The translations under genes were made by a program, and so were the position numbers. The notes beneath the pieces are model-generated. The model worked only from the letters and a program-made list of their open reading frames with translations. It had not been told where the DNA came from and made no database searches. Below are positions 1-52,545 of a stretch of DNA of 64,000 nt, in pieces. Within the stretch, counting starts at the first letter, position 1; each line of letters begins with the position of its first letter. Source of the stretch: Corallium rubrum (Eukaryota > Cnidaria > Anthozoa > Scleralcyonacea > Coralliidae); contig OZ036010.1 in NCBI GenBank assembly GCA_964035015.1, forward strand, positions 8,886,620 through 8,950,619, in the 5' to 3' direction.

Positions 1-330
1 GTGTTTTATCAGATCTAAAACACTCGGCTATCGCCTATAGTGTTTTAAATCTGATAAAGCACTGCTCATGTTTTAAATAGTACTTTACAGTGTTCACTAA
101 AAATCGGTTTAAACTTTGGTCTTTGCTTCTTGCATTCTCAACATTCAAATAAAACTAAAGAACTTGGGTCTTTTACTTGTATTAATCTCGCTTGGTCGGT
201 CTTTACGGCAAAATTATCCTACCTTTAGTCTTTTCGCACAAACCTCACTCCTTCGTCACTCGGTCTGTACTGAAAGACCGCGGACATGATAATTTTGCTG
301 TAAAGACCACTCGCTCGGTCAATACGTTTT
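1..330. repeat. Two small fold-back repeats
   Basis: Bases 1-62 fold on themselves (GTGTTTTATCAGATCTAAAA and its complement). Around 185-327 the CGGTCTTTACGGCAAAATTAT arm recurs inverted as ATAATTTTGCTGTAAAGACC. No coding signal is seen. Confidence 0.6.
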
Positions 331-499
331 TAGCATTCGCCTGAGGTTTTCGTATAGACCGAGCGACGGAAAAGCGAGGTTTTGTTCGAAAAAAGCGAAG
401 GCAAATACTTTCCAGTATAGATCGAGCAAACGAGGTTAATAAGCCATTTATTATATTGCTTTTGGTCAGTTTCCTTCATTGTTTTTAACTCATTGTTCG

Positions 500-720
500 C
501 ATCTTGATCAAGGTTTTCTTGCACATTGTTGGCAGATTTCGACATAGACTGACTGACTTTGTAGTTTAACAGTGATCAGATGTGGCTGACAACTGTCTTG
601 ATCGTAAATATGTTCACCAATGTGAAGTATGCACCACATTCAGCCTTCGATCTGACTCCCACCTTTGCTAGCGCGGTATAGAGACCTTTGATTCAGGCTT
701 CAACTTTGTGATTTTGTTAT
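500..720 (-). repeat. Dispersed repeat with protein-like frame, copy 1
   Basis: An inverted relative of 33640-33870. In one minus frame both copies read GEHIYDxDSCQPHLITVKLQ, which suggests descent from a coding segment of a transposon or retrogene. The open ORF on 330-545 is in another frame and is not supported. Confidence 0.5.
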
Positions 721-780
721 TTTACCCAAGCACTTCCAAACTTTGCCGTTAGCCCGAGTGAACGCCTGATCCAGGTGTCT

Positions 781-960
781 TGTTATCCCTATTGTATGCA
801 AACATTTTTGCATAATTTGGATACGAGTGCAATCAAGCATTATGTGTCAGTCTCGTGAACTAGCCTGGTTAGTGGGATTCGTTTTCTTTTTAAATATCTC
901 CAATAACCTGCTGGCGGTGGTACATGCAGTGAGCAGTCTCTGAGTGCCCTGTAGTTATTC
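781..960 (+). repeat. Dispersed repeat ending at CTGAGTGCCCT, copy 1
   Basis: Homologous to 21140-21285 (GCAAA-ATTTTTGCATAAT, TACGAGTxCAATCAA, AACATCTCCAATAAC, ATGCAGTCTCT.AGTGCCCT). A third edge appears inverted at about 4070 (AAGAGGGCACTCAGAGA). Function unknown. Confidence 0.6.
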
Positions 961-974
961 ATATTTTGCCGTAC

Positions 975-2380
975 TGCCTGCCGGAAAAGAGGCCCCATTA
1001 GGGGAGGGTCTGGATATCCCGTATCCCGTTTATTTTTCCTTAAAATATCCCGTATCCCTAAATGATTTCGTCTTGTATCCCTATAATGGCAAAATCGATG
1101 ACGACTTACAGCCGGCGAAAAAAGTTTGCATTTTTAAGCGCTTTAAGGGTCATCTGGTCAAGTTGGGTCGTAAATAAAAGGGGCTGCAGTGAAATTAACC
1201 TATACATGCAGGAAGATTGGCGCAGCAAGCTTGATTTCCATACTGTAATGTAACACACAATTCATATACCGTAGAATCCCGAAAGTAGCGCCCCTCCCGA
1301 AAGTAGCGGCCCCCCGAAAGTAGCGACAAATTTGAGATGTCTACAAGATTTCCAAAAGTAGCGGCCCCCCCGAAAGTAACGGCCCCCCGTAAGTAGCGGC
1401 CCCCAAGTCATCGCTTGATTAACTCGAAAGTGTTAAGTTTCAACTATCAACGTACCAAAGTGTATAACAGTCAGAGTTGAAATGGCATAAGGAAAAACTA
1501 AAGCATATTAAATGTGGTAAATAGTAAAGAACAAAGAAGAATATTCCCACAGTATGTTAACGTATTTTACCACCCGAAAGTAGCGGCCCCCCGTAAGTAG
1601 CGGCCCCCCGAAAGTAGCGGCCCCCCGTAAGTAGCGGCCCCCCGTAAGTAGCGGCCCCCCGTAAGTAGCGGCCCCCCGTAAGTAGCGGCCCCCCGTAAGT
1701 AGCGGCCCCCCGTAAGTAGCGGCCCCCCGTAAGTAGCGGCCCCCCGTAAGTAGCGGCCCCCCGTAAGTAGCGGCCCCCCGTAAGTAGCGGCCCCCCGTAA
1801 GTAGCGGCCCCCCGTAAGTAGCGGCCCCCAACAGCGGATAAAACCGAAAGTGAGGGGGGCCGCCACTTTCGGGATTCTACGGTATGACCATATACACCCT
1901 GTAAAGGCTACAGGTACTAGTTCCGCGTGTCGTAATTAAAGTGTGCAACGTCATTTGACAAAAAGTATCTCGGGTGTGCACTTGCCATACTCTGCAGTCT
2001 GGACTGTCGCCATGATGCCATATTTCGCTCACTGGACAGGAGACTGGGCACTAGATATTTATGAAACATGAAAGACTGCGCGGAAAGACTACTGGGAACG
2101 AAATTGCTGAATTGACAATTTAAATAGTGACAATAGGAACAATAGAGGTCAATAGAGAAATTCCTGATATGAAGTAGTAACAACTTGAAAAATATTGTGA
2201 AAAAACTTAATAATGAATCTAAAAGGACAACAATGACTTTAAATGTTATCAAAATATGCAGATATGTTATCTTCCATATCCCGTATCCCTATAATTTTTT
2301 CTTCAGTATCCCGTATCCCTATAATTTTCCCCTTAAATATCCCGTATCCCGATAACCCCTAATAGGGCCTCGGAAAACCA
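975..2380. mobile_element. Inverted-repeat element carrying a nested minisatellite element
   Basis: Outer ends carry GAGGCCCxATTAGGGG in inverted orientation with blocks of TATCCCGTATCCC on both sides. The element at 1265-1885 is inserted inside. The ORF on 1917-2252 gives no recognisable protein. Confidence 0.55.
1265..1885. mobile_element. Terminal-inverted-repeat element filled with an 18-bp minisatellite
   Basis: Ends ATACCGTAGAATCCCGAAAG and its exact complement. The interior is built from CGTAAGTAGCGGCCCCCC, an 18-bp unit derived from the terminal repeat itself, tandem from about 1575 to 1830. Minus frames through it are open only because 18 is divisible by three. Confidence 0.75.
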
Positions 2381-2592
2381 TGTGTTTTTGAATTCCGCCC
2401 ACCGAATATGTTTGTTTAAGAGAACCAATCAGAACGTGAGCTAATAATAGTGATGCATGAAGCACGCACACTATATACGAACGTGCGCTTGGATCGCATG
2501 GTTGTTGTTTCAATGGTAAATAATAAATTGAGGCGGTGATCGCACTACATCCGCAAATGGTTCAAACATCATTTGATAAAAGAATATCTTAC

Positions 2593-43983
<41,391 letters not shown>

Positions 43984-44400
43984 GTTTGTTTCACTTTCAC
44001 AATATTTCCTTGTTCCCCATTTGGGTTGTTATTCCCTTTTCAAAAACAGCATTTCCGCAGAAAAAAAATACATAATTGACTAAGACTGAACATTTATCAC
44101 GTCACGAAGATGAATTACATCATGTTATAAACTTCTTTCTTTTTTCCCACTTGTGGAGAAAGAATACGCCATCTTGAATATTTTGAATGCAGCTGCTGCT
44201 CTCGCTCCCCCCGGTACAAATACTCCAGCATTACGATTCCAGGGGGAAAATTTATGAAAGGATTATGAAACGATTGGCCATTTCGTTCGTAGAAACATGA
44301 AGGCCGCTTCGAGGAGAGGTCAACAATTTTGTCCCTAAATGTGGTAAGTTTACTATTGTTTACAGCCCTTAAATTAAAATATACTTTTAGAAAGGGAAGT
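43984..44400. promoter_or_regulatory. Probable HERC promoter / 5-prime UTR region
   Basis: Inferred from position only. The 5-prime UTR is A-rich (GGAAATATTGTGAAAGTGAAA on the minus strand, read in parts). Upstream, 44160-44340 is less AT-rich and free of repeats. On the plus strand a CTAAATGTG/GTAAGTT donor at 44344 could end a non-coding exon of a divergent gene. Confidence 0.35.
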
Positions 44401-44810
44401 AATTAAAATACATGCAATATATCGTTTTTTAGACTTTAGAAAAAGTACAATACGGTTTTTCTTTAAAGAAGTTTGAGTCGTTTTAATATTAATATATTAA
44501 TACATCTCGAGTTTTTGTCATATTAAACGTAAAACCGTATATTTCAGATTTAAGTATACCGTAAAGTATTACATGTAATAAACCTTAGAGTTTATCGTTT
44601 GCCAAAATGAAGGGCTTGTATTTCAAATATAAGAAGATTTATAAAAATAAGTTTCAAGATTTAATGAATTCATAAGGCATTTGTATCAGAGCTTTTTTTC
44701 CTCCGACACGCCGCCTACGTAAAAACGTGTCTGCTTAAATTATGTATTTTAAAAACTTAAAAATATTGTTTATAAATAAGCTTGTCTATAACATTCTTTC
44801 AATATAGGTT
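44400..44810. other. AT-rich stretch, nothing recognised
   Basis: No ORF, repeat or splice pair with support. Confidence 0.5.
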
Positions 44811-44829
44811 AGGGTCATGGGGTTGGATA

Positions 44830-45310
44830 TATATTAAAGTTATGGAGTGACTGAAGCCAAACATGGTTGGACAATGGACATGTACAGGCCTAAAGCACAG
44901 AATAGTAATACAACCAGAAGTCCAACTGGCGTCGGAACCTTTGAAGTTTATGTCCTCGCACATGTCGCCTTGCACATCCTGATTCCTCGCCATCCTACAC
45001 AATCCTGGCAAGTTCCCCTGGCAGTTTGGACCTTTAAAAGCAGGTTAAAACTGCTAGGGGAACTTGCTAGGATTGCGTAGGATGGTGAGGACATTGCGTA
45101 GGATCGCATAAGGTGGCATTGGATGGTGTAAAATATCGCGCATGCAATGCATTGAAGAAATGCGGACAAGTTTTCACTCGAGTTGGACTTCTGGTTGTAT
45201 TACTATTCTGTGCCTAAAGTATGTATAGTTCCAGTCTCCTACACAGTCTTTTGACTGGATATAGACTTGTCCAGACTGTGTAGAAGACTGGAACTATACG
45301 TATTTCAGGC
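44830..45310. repeat. Two fold-backs, the second of family P1
   Basis: AATAGTAATACAACCAGAAG recurs inverted at about 45185-45210, enclosing CTTGC.AG.ATTGCGTAGGATGG words. Then 45215-45310 matches 8763-8850 (GTATAGTTCCAGTCTCCTAC). Confidence 0.75.
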
Positions 45311-45355
45311 CTAAAAGGATTGTGGGCTCTGGGAACAAGATTGCCACAAAGATAC

Positions 45356-45628
45356 TACTCAAATCAGTAGAGCGAGACATGGATGATTTTTTTATCGCTT
45401 CCGAAGTGTCAGTTTTATTAACCGCAGATCATATTTCAAAGCAATCACGAGGTGTATTCTCATGTACCACGTGATAAACATCCAATCGTTAACTTGTAAC
45501 TTATCACGTGGTACATAAAAATACACCTCTTGATTGCCTTGAAATTGATCTATGGTTAATGAAACTGTCACTTCGGAAGCGATGAAAACATCGTCTATGT
45601 CTCGCTCTACTGATTTGAGTAGTATCAC
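45356..45628. repeat. Fold-back GATACTACTCAAATCAGTAG
   Basis: Arms of about 125 bases ending in the inverse CTACTGATTTGAGTAGTATC; inner GTACCACGTGATAA is repeated inverted. The 78-codon minus frame is a palindrome shadow. Confidence 0.88.
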
Positions 45629-46920
45629 TCCAGTAATATATAAAGCTCACTTGGTACTAAATAGCCTGTGTACAGCCTGAATGTAATTCAGTCTGGGAAA
45701 ACTCACAAGGGGCAAATCACTTCAAAAATCTCGAACACTTTGCTGGAAAATCCAAAAGTCCATGAGAATTCTTGGAAATCCTTTCAAAATCCATAAAATT
45801 CCTGGAAAATCCATAATTATTTTCACAAGAAATCCACAAAAAATCCATAGAAATCCAAAAGTTCAAGTTGAAAGTTCAAAAATCTCATACACTTTTCTGG
45901 GTGTGATTTGCCCCTCAAAAACCTCACGATAGCTTGCCAACCCCCCAATGAGCTTCTCAGGTCTGAGAAATAGATTCTCATGAGTGGTCTAATGCTCACA
46001 TGTGATTCATAATTTTTGAATTGTGTATTAGATTATTTGATCTCATGAGGATTCCTAGAACCAATTGATTGTAACTGGAATAAGACAGGGCTTATGATTT
46101 GGTCAATCAGAATCTCTCCTAAATATATGCCCAGGAAATAACTCCTTTGTTAAAATGTAAGCCCAGGGCTTATTGGAAAATCCAGTAATTTACCGTATCT
46201 GTTGTCAATTAAATAAATTTAAACTCATTGGAGCTGTTCAAGGGGGGGGGGCTTAAGTAAAAAAAAAGGGGTTGCAAAGCATATTTCACCAACAACCACA
46301 AAATTGTCCAACAAATATCAAATTGTAGGGTATTAGCCCCCCCCCCCCCCCCCCCCACTGCCCACAATGCCACTGTTACTAAGGGTTTTTATATAATGCA
46401 TTATAACTATATTCTACTAAAATGCTTATAGAAGCCCAGTTTCCTTCCCTTGTGACTTATGTTCAATCATGAAACATTCCAATAAGATTAGTAACATTCT
46501 CGCAATTAATTTTGCACTGTTAGCTCAGCCTACCTTATGAAGATTCTTGCCATGGCAACAACAAAATCTAAAAGATTTTTTCGCATTTTTCATCTTTTTT
46601 CTGCCATTTTTTGAGTTTTCTTCAGTGAATTTTTTTCCAACTTCGCAGTCTTATTGGAATTGCTTTGAGAAACGTTTTAGTGCAAAATAAATGTAGGGTT
46701 GTTTGTCCAATGGTTTTATCAATACATGTATCACCAAATGTAGTGTTTTTTAACATTAAGCAAAATTTGTTGCATAGAATTTTTTGAAAAAAGAGAATTA
46801 CAAAGGAAAAAGCTCCTCTTGAACTGTGCAAAATTTTAAAAAATTTCACCAAAGGAAACAAGAAAAATTTGCGTTCATTTTTGGGCTTTTTTATGCAGTA
46901 ATTTTTCAGCCAAATTAGCT
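45629..46920. other. Intergenic, no supported gene
   Basis: Includes repeated TCCATAAAATTCCTGGAAAA words at 45740-45870, a G run near 46243 and a C run near 46338. The 119-codon minus frame at 46622-46981 has no family features and runs into a repeat. Confidence 0.5.
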
Positions 46921-46923
46921 TAA

Positions 46924-47585
46924 GGTGGCTCCATACAGTTTCTTGAAAAATGGAAAATACAAGTTTGAGAGTTCGAAACACACGTACATAAACAATTCGG
47001 GAAAAGAATAAAACTAAATGTTATGCATAGTTAAACAGTCTGACAATCAAAAACTGCTACCAAATAAATACCAACAGTTGTTGCTATGGCAACAATGACG
47101 TTTCAAAATGGCTGCCAATTACCCTTCAAACTAATTTAATTCGAAAAAAACTTTGGTGACCCCAATTTTTTTTTCATTAAAACTTTTCTTGAAGTATGAG
47201 TAATCAATTGGCCGATTTTAAAAAAATTCTGTAGAACGAATAATTTTTTCTTCGGAAAAATCATGTTTGTTAATTTTTAAAAAATTTCGTTCTACAGAAT
47301 TTTTTTTAAATCGGCCTATTGATTACTCATACTTCAAGGAAAGTTTTAATGAAAAAAAAAGTTTTTTCAAATTATATTAGTTCGGAAGGTAATTGGCAGC
47401 CATTTTGAAACGTCATTGTTGCCATAGCAACAACTGTTACTATTTATTTGGTAGCAGTTTTTGATTGCCAAACTGTTTAACTATGCATAACATTTGCTTT
47501 TATTCTTTTCCCGAATTGTTTAATCACGTGTTTTGGACTCTCAAACTTGTATTTTCCATTTTTCGAGGAACTGTATGGAGCCACC
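46924..47585. mobile_element. Fold-back element family T2, complete, TTAA duplication
   Basis: Ends GGTGGCTCCATACAGTTTCT and the inverse, flanked by TTAA on both sides. Arms about 300 bases. The truncated copy at 34391 shares the whole left arm. No transposase. Confidence 0.88.
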
Positions 47586-47783
47586 TTAAATTAAACATTA
47601 TCTTAACATTCTGTTATTTAAAAAAACCCATGTTGTACGTTCGTCAGCTCAACATCCAACAAACATCTATTACATTACACCAAGCTCACAAACGTACTAC
47701 ATGTACAGTATACATACAAATTATCATATTCTGTTATTTTGTTAGGAAATAATTGAAACTGATTGACAGGATAGAGAAGAAAC

Positions 47784-48416
47784 ATGTTACTCCACTTTGC
47801 TGTTCTAATGTTGTTCCAGGTCAACTACTTGTATTGTCAATCCTCGTCGAGCATACATGTAGCACCATCGTATTCGATCCATGTGTTACCCAGTGTTATA
47901 TCAATCTCTTCTGTTGTAATGCAAAATACCAGTTTCAACAGCAAGATTGTGCCAGCTAATCAAATGACAACTACTAAAGTCGCAATTATAACCCCATATC
48001 GTCCACAGAAAATAACCACAACGCTTATCTACTGGACTTCAAGTAGTCTGATTCTGTCCACAGTTACCCCCACAAAGAAATTTCTGTACTCTACCAATTC
48101 TATCCCCAAAACACTACCACATACCCCATCAACACTACCAACGAGCACGCCCACAACTACGCACAGACCAACAACCGGCAAACCAACTCTACACAGGGTC
48201 GGACTAATTGTTGGAGTGGTGGCAGGCCTGGTGGTTCTATCTGTATGTCTTATTGTTTTTCATAAGAAGGAAACACGGATGAAATGCCTCAAGATGTTGT
48301 GCAAACCTTTTACGAAGAATTACAGCAGATACAATATTGTGCCGATCTACGTGTACGACGACAATGAACAGGATATTCGTGAGTTACAAGATGATAGTGA
48401 CTTGCCTTTAGTTTAA
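47784..48416 (+). CDS. Small Ser/Thr-rich type I membrane protein
   Basis: A 210-codon frame that is not repeat-derived. Residues 1-18 form a signal peptide (MLLHFAVLMLF, then YLYC before QSSS). Residues 19-137 are an extracellular Ser/Thr/Pro stalk, mucin-like (STLPTSTPTTTHRPTTGKP), with one N-glycosylation site (NTS, 48-50). Residues 139-159 are a membrane span (VGLIVGVVAGLVVLSVCLIV region) followed by basic HKKETRMK, two cytoplasmic cysteines and an acidic tail (YDDNEQDIRELQDDSD). No known family is recognised. A TTGACAG acceptor 16 bases before the ATG suggests an upstream non-coding exon. It could serve as an adhesion or receptor-like surface protein, but that is only topology-based. Confidence 0.75.
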   Translation: MLLHFAVLMLFQVNYLYCQSSSSIHVAPSYSIHVLPSVISISSVVMQNTSFNSKIVPANQMTTTKVAIITPYRPQKITTTLIYWTSSSLILSTVTPTKKFLYSTNSIPKTLPHTPSTLPTSTPTTTHRPTTGKPTLHRVGLIVGVVAGLVVLSVCLIVFHKKETRMKCLKMLCKPFTKNYSRYNIVPIYVYDDNEQDIRELQDDSDLPLV

Positions 48417-48419
48417 CTT

Positions 48420-48832
48420 AACTCATTACTGCCTAGCTAGGCTTGTCAAGGGTTCTTCCTTTGATGAGTTAAATTGCCTGGCATTAGAGTAAAATAATCT
48501 GGCATAAAACAGTGAGAGTAATACAATATACAGGCCATTTTTGGCAAGCTCATTGAGGAAGGGGTAATCCTTCCTGACAGAGGGAAGGCGTTCACACTTG
48601 ACGAGTAAAATCATCTGGTGTTAGACAGAGTAAAGTAACAAAGTGGCCGTTTTTGGGTGACCTGGTATCAGGCTTATAGCTAGGATTTTGGTGGATTATA
48701 ATCCCCCTATAGCCGGTTTTCCACTAGGCGGAATTTTGCTTGTCTTTTCTAATTAGTTCCACCCAAGAAATCACAAGACAAAGAAAATTTCCGCTCCGCA
48801 CGGAAAATTCCGCCTAGTGGAAATCAGGCTTA
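48420..48832. repeat. Inverted 95-bp-satellite relatives and a fold-back
   Basis: TTTGATGAGTTAAATTGCCTGG and GACGAGTAAAATCATCTGG blocks (read in parts) are inverted, diverged single units of the 14.7-16.5 kb satellite. 48711-48832 is a fold-back with TTTCCACTAGGCGGAATTTT arms. Confidence 0.75.
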
Positions 48833-48902
48833 ACTCCCGCGAAGGCCACCGCGAGACGACGATCGCACAAACTTTGGTACAGCGGTATTAAGGAAGTAAC
48901 TT

Positions 48903-49500
48903 CATATCAGCGTCTGTGTGATGCACTAAAGTATAATGTCAGATTCATTCAGTTTCTCGACTTTGCAAGTTTGTGTCGTCATGCATTAAATTGCAATGGC
49001 TCTTGATTTAGCGATATTGATAAGCTACTTTTCTCTATCTATATCAAAAATCATAGTCAATCGAGATATGGTCTGGAAACTCAGCTAAAGTCTTCGGTCT
49101 ATCTTTTTGTTCGCCTTTATGCATTTTTGTGCACGGTGCACGGTCACTGAACACATTGTATTTTAGTATAATGAACGAATTGTCCAATAGCAGCGTTTCA
49201 GTTCAATCACTCAACCGTGCTATTTAAATATTAATAAACCTAAAACAAAGAATGTGCACGGTGTAAGGTACGGTTCAACATAAAATCACAGCTCATTATA
49301 GGCGTTTTGAAGTTTGCCGAGTTTCCAGACCATTTCTCGATTGACTATGCTTCATATCAGCGTCTGTGTGGTGCACTAAAGTATAATGTCAGATTCATTC
49401 AGTTTCTCGACTTTGCAAGTTTGTGTCGTCATGCATTAAATTGCAATGACTCTTGATTTAGCGATATTGATAAGCTACTTTTCTCTATCTATATCTAAAA
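48903..49500 (+). repeat. Direct duplication of about 143 bp, 445 bp apart
   Basis: CTTCATATCAGCGTCTGTGT through TCTATCTATATC occurs at about 48900-49046 and 49350-49492 with only one or two differences, and the unit starts and ends close to inverted TCAATCGAGA.ATGGTCTGGAAA words. Recent duplication or paired element ends. Confidence 0.85.
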
Positions 49501-50498
49501 TCTATATCTTCGGCAAATCTTTGAGAGTAAGCTCCGTTATTTTTTTAAATTTTGGGCGTCCAAAGCCGTCCACTTTTTATTCTAGGGCGTCCTTCTGGCT
49601 AAAAGCCTGCCTGGTATAGGGAAATGGTTAATTTGTCAAGTGGGAACCTCTGATTGTCAGAGTTACAGTTAACCCTTTAACTTCTACCATGTCAGGAGCA
49701 CTGATCTCAATACAACTGGATATGACGGTCCTACTAAACACCGTCCGGGAACGTCCGTGGCTACCATTCTAACCGTCCGTGATCAATACTTATAATAAAT
49801 TACTTAATATTTAATGATTTAAGAAAAACCAACAATTTTAATTCGAAAACTTTATTTGTACAATAGTTTCCGACCGCGGTATGATGGTCCCAATTGCATA
49901 TACCCTTAGCTTAGCGGTTTTAACATTTCGTTGTTTCGCTCACCGAAATAGAAAAATGCATGCACCAATATTCATCACCACAAAACTCACTTTTCTTTGA
50001 CTCACTGGTTACGCAACCCAATTTCTTAAAGGCCCCCATTTATACGGTACAAGACGGATTCGGAACCGTACTCGAATTTGTACGATATTCTGCCTTCCGT
50101 TTACACGGTACCACGAAACCGGACGAATTGGAGACCTGAAAAATTCATGTCTAGTTTTTAACCTGTACGGTTCGGCCGAATTCGTCCAGTACCGCGGTAC
50201 CGTATACTGCACGCGGAAACCGGACTAGTTTTTGCACGGATAGCGCGGAAAAGGATTGGATATGAGAAGAATATCATATTCCACATAGAATTTCTAACAT
50301 GAAGTATAGACTCCTCGGCAAAAGACGATCTCTGTTCATGCGCACGATAGCATGGTAAAAATAATGTTTTCAATAAAAAATGATTAGTTTTTCTTTAAAT
50401 CTTTAAATATAAACTGATTTATTATAAATATTGGTCATGGACGATTAGAATAATAGCCACGGAAGGTGTTTAGTAGGACCCGGATATGATGATGTGAC
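49500..50498. other. Intergenic with one Harbinger-like half-element
   Basis: 49500-50025 shows nothing recognised apart from ACCGTCCG.. words. 50027-50230 contains GGCCCCCATTTATACGGTAC and GTTTACACGGTACC, like Harbinger-type ends, but no clear mate; CCTACTAAACACCGTCCG at 49730 is mirrored at 50468. Confidence 0.4.
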
Positions 50499-50983
50499 CA
50501 GGGACGTAGCCAGGGGGGAGCCGTGGGAGCCGCGGCTCCCCCCCTTTTGATATAAAACAACAGCCATGTACATGTAACTACAAAACTGATGCAATATGCC
50601 ATTGTGTCAGGAAATAAACTGTAAACAGTGTACTCAATCTACTGAGTGTATGCATTTTGAGTATCTATGTGACGTTTGCGTGTTTTGAATATTTTATATG
50701 ACGTTTTTTAACCTTTAAGGCCCATTTCCACTCAGGAGAATTTTCCTTGGACAGGAAATTTCCCTTTGTCTTGTGAGCTCTTGGGCAGAACTAATGAGTT
50801 TGAGACAAAAGAAAATGTCCTGTCCGAGGAAAATTCTCCTGAGTGGAAATGGGCCATTAGAGTCTGTAAAACCTTCCTTCAAAAGCCAGGAAATGGCATT
50901 TCAGCGACTCTCGATTTCAATCCCCCCTAAAAATTTATTTTGATTTCGGCTCCGCCCCTTTCACAATCCTGGCTACGTCCCTG
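50499..50983. mobile_element. Non-autonomous hAT element with 8-bp duplication and nested fold-back
   Basis: Ends CAGGGACGTAGCCAGG and CCTGGCTACGTCCCTG, flanked by GATGTGAC (50491-50498) and GACGTGAC (50984-50991). A fold-back with GGCCCATTTCCACTCAGGAG arms is inserted at about 50721-50856. Confidence 0.87.
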
Positions 50984-51775
50984 GACGTGACCACTACCCA
51001 AGATGGCGCCCACTAAAGTTAATAAGCTTTTAAAATTTATTTTAAGAAAAATTAAACGAATGTAATGACACAAGAAGTACTCAATAAGGTTTAAGACGCT
51101 AATTTCTTGTATTTGTTTCTATTACTGAGCTGTAAAACATTTAAATTTCGTTGTTTTTCTTCAGTGCCGACAACGAAGAAAGTTCACGATAATATAAACT
51201 GAAAAACAGACTATAAAACCTACGAAGAATTCAATTCCAAGTCTTAAATTGTACCTTTTATAGTAATCTTAATGCCTTTGCCATCTTTTGACTGTATTTG
51301 TTGTTAAACAGTGAAAACTAAACGAACCGGCATCTGTTGTTTGCTTTATGGGCAAAGGCCACATCAATTTCATTTTGTGTTTTACGAGCCCGCCAATGCT
51401 AAAAATCCGACAAACAGAATAAAAATAAAATTGAAAATTTCTCCTTTAAATTTTATTTTTAAAATAAAAGAATAGATAAGTACAAAAATCCAAGATAAAA
51501 AAGCAATGGTTTTGTTTGCCGAAGCTCACTTGTTATTGTACTACTGCGGATTTAGGCTGAGTGCTTCGGGACATCCGTTTAGTAACGTTATTTATTATAC
51601 ATTGTAGTCACTTCCTGTCTTCTTATTGGCTAAGCGCATACAGTTAATTATGGGAATCAGCGCAACCTACAGATTAGTGAATAATCTGCTAGCAGATTAT
51701 TCACTAATCTGTAGGTTGCGCCCGCAATGCGAGAATTCCTAACGAGCGGTAGCTTTCCACACAAGCAAAAACAAC

Positions 51776-51961
51776 ATGACTGCTCGATTTTCGTCTTCGA
51801 CTGTAGAAGAAATCGAAAAATTACTTGAAGACAAAGACTCTGAAAACACAAAAAGATCGACCAAAGTTGCGAAAGAACTCTTCTATGAGTATCTTAGAGA
51901 AAACGAAATCCAGGAGCCGAACGAAAAAGAACAACTAGCAATGGGAAACCTAAAACGTTGA
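51776..51961 (+). CDS. 61-residue ORF like the N-terminus of Crypton/KIAA1958-type proteins
   Basis: Reads MTARFSSSTVEEIEKLLEDK, DSENTKRSTKVAKELFYEYL, then REN and EKEQLA. The EEIxxLLEDKDSxNTKRxTKVAxELFxEYL pattern resembles the start of a DUF3504/KIAA1958-like family spread by Crypton-related elements in invertebrates (recalled, not checked). It stops after 61 codons, inside a terminal-inverted-repeat element. It may be a first exon or a captured remnant. Confidence 0.5.
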   Translation: MTARFSSSTVEEIEKLLEDKDSENTKRSTKVAKELFYEYLRENEIQEPNEKEQLAMGNLKR

Positions 51962-52149
51962 GATTGAATACAATATATAATAAAACAATTATTGGATGAG
52001 GTTTTTGTGATATCTGGATAATCAAGGTCTCGGTAAGTGACCTCTTACCTCGACCTTGATTATTCCAGATATCACAAAAACCTCATCCAATAATTGTTTA
52101 AAATTGTTTAGCCAATAAAAGCGTTTGCTAGCGCCAAATGTCACGCGTT

Positions 52150-52545
52150 TCTAAGACCCCAAACACACGATGCCGGTACAATTTGAAAACGGAACAAAAT
52201 CATGCCGTTTAGGCCTTGCGTTTACACGATACCGGCACAAAATGAAGACGGGTTCCTTGACTGTATGAAATGAAAAGGGAACACTAACCGGTATCGTGTA
52301 AACGCCCGTGCCGTAACAGTTTGATGACGGTAATCACGGTATATATACGACCACAGTATTCGGGTCAGCAGTATTCACAAAGTCTTCTCAATTCTCATTG
52401 AAAGAGAATAGTCACATGCTAATCCGTCATTATATTATACCAGCACCGTGTAAACGCAAGACTTTTTGGCCTGTATTTACACACCGACATGATTTTGTTC
52501 CGTTTTCAAATTGTACCGGCATGCATCGTGTAAATGGGGTCTAAG
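52150..52545. mobile_element. Nested fold-back AGACCCC...GGGGTCT
   Basis: Ends AGACCCCAAACACACGATGC and GCATCGTGTAAATGGGGTCT; inner arms TTTGAAAACGGAACAAAATC are inverted. The GTTTACAC words suggest a Harbinger-like origin. Confidence 0.75.

Noticed and set aside
1917..2252. Next HERC exon (HECT domain)
   Set aside because: I searched the minus frames below 2593 for the residues expected after QTDxxxQMQ and found no match; the 111-codon frame here has no HERC similarity.
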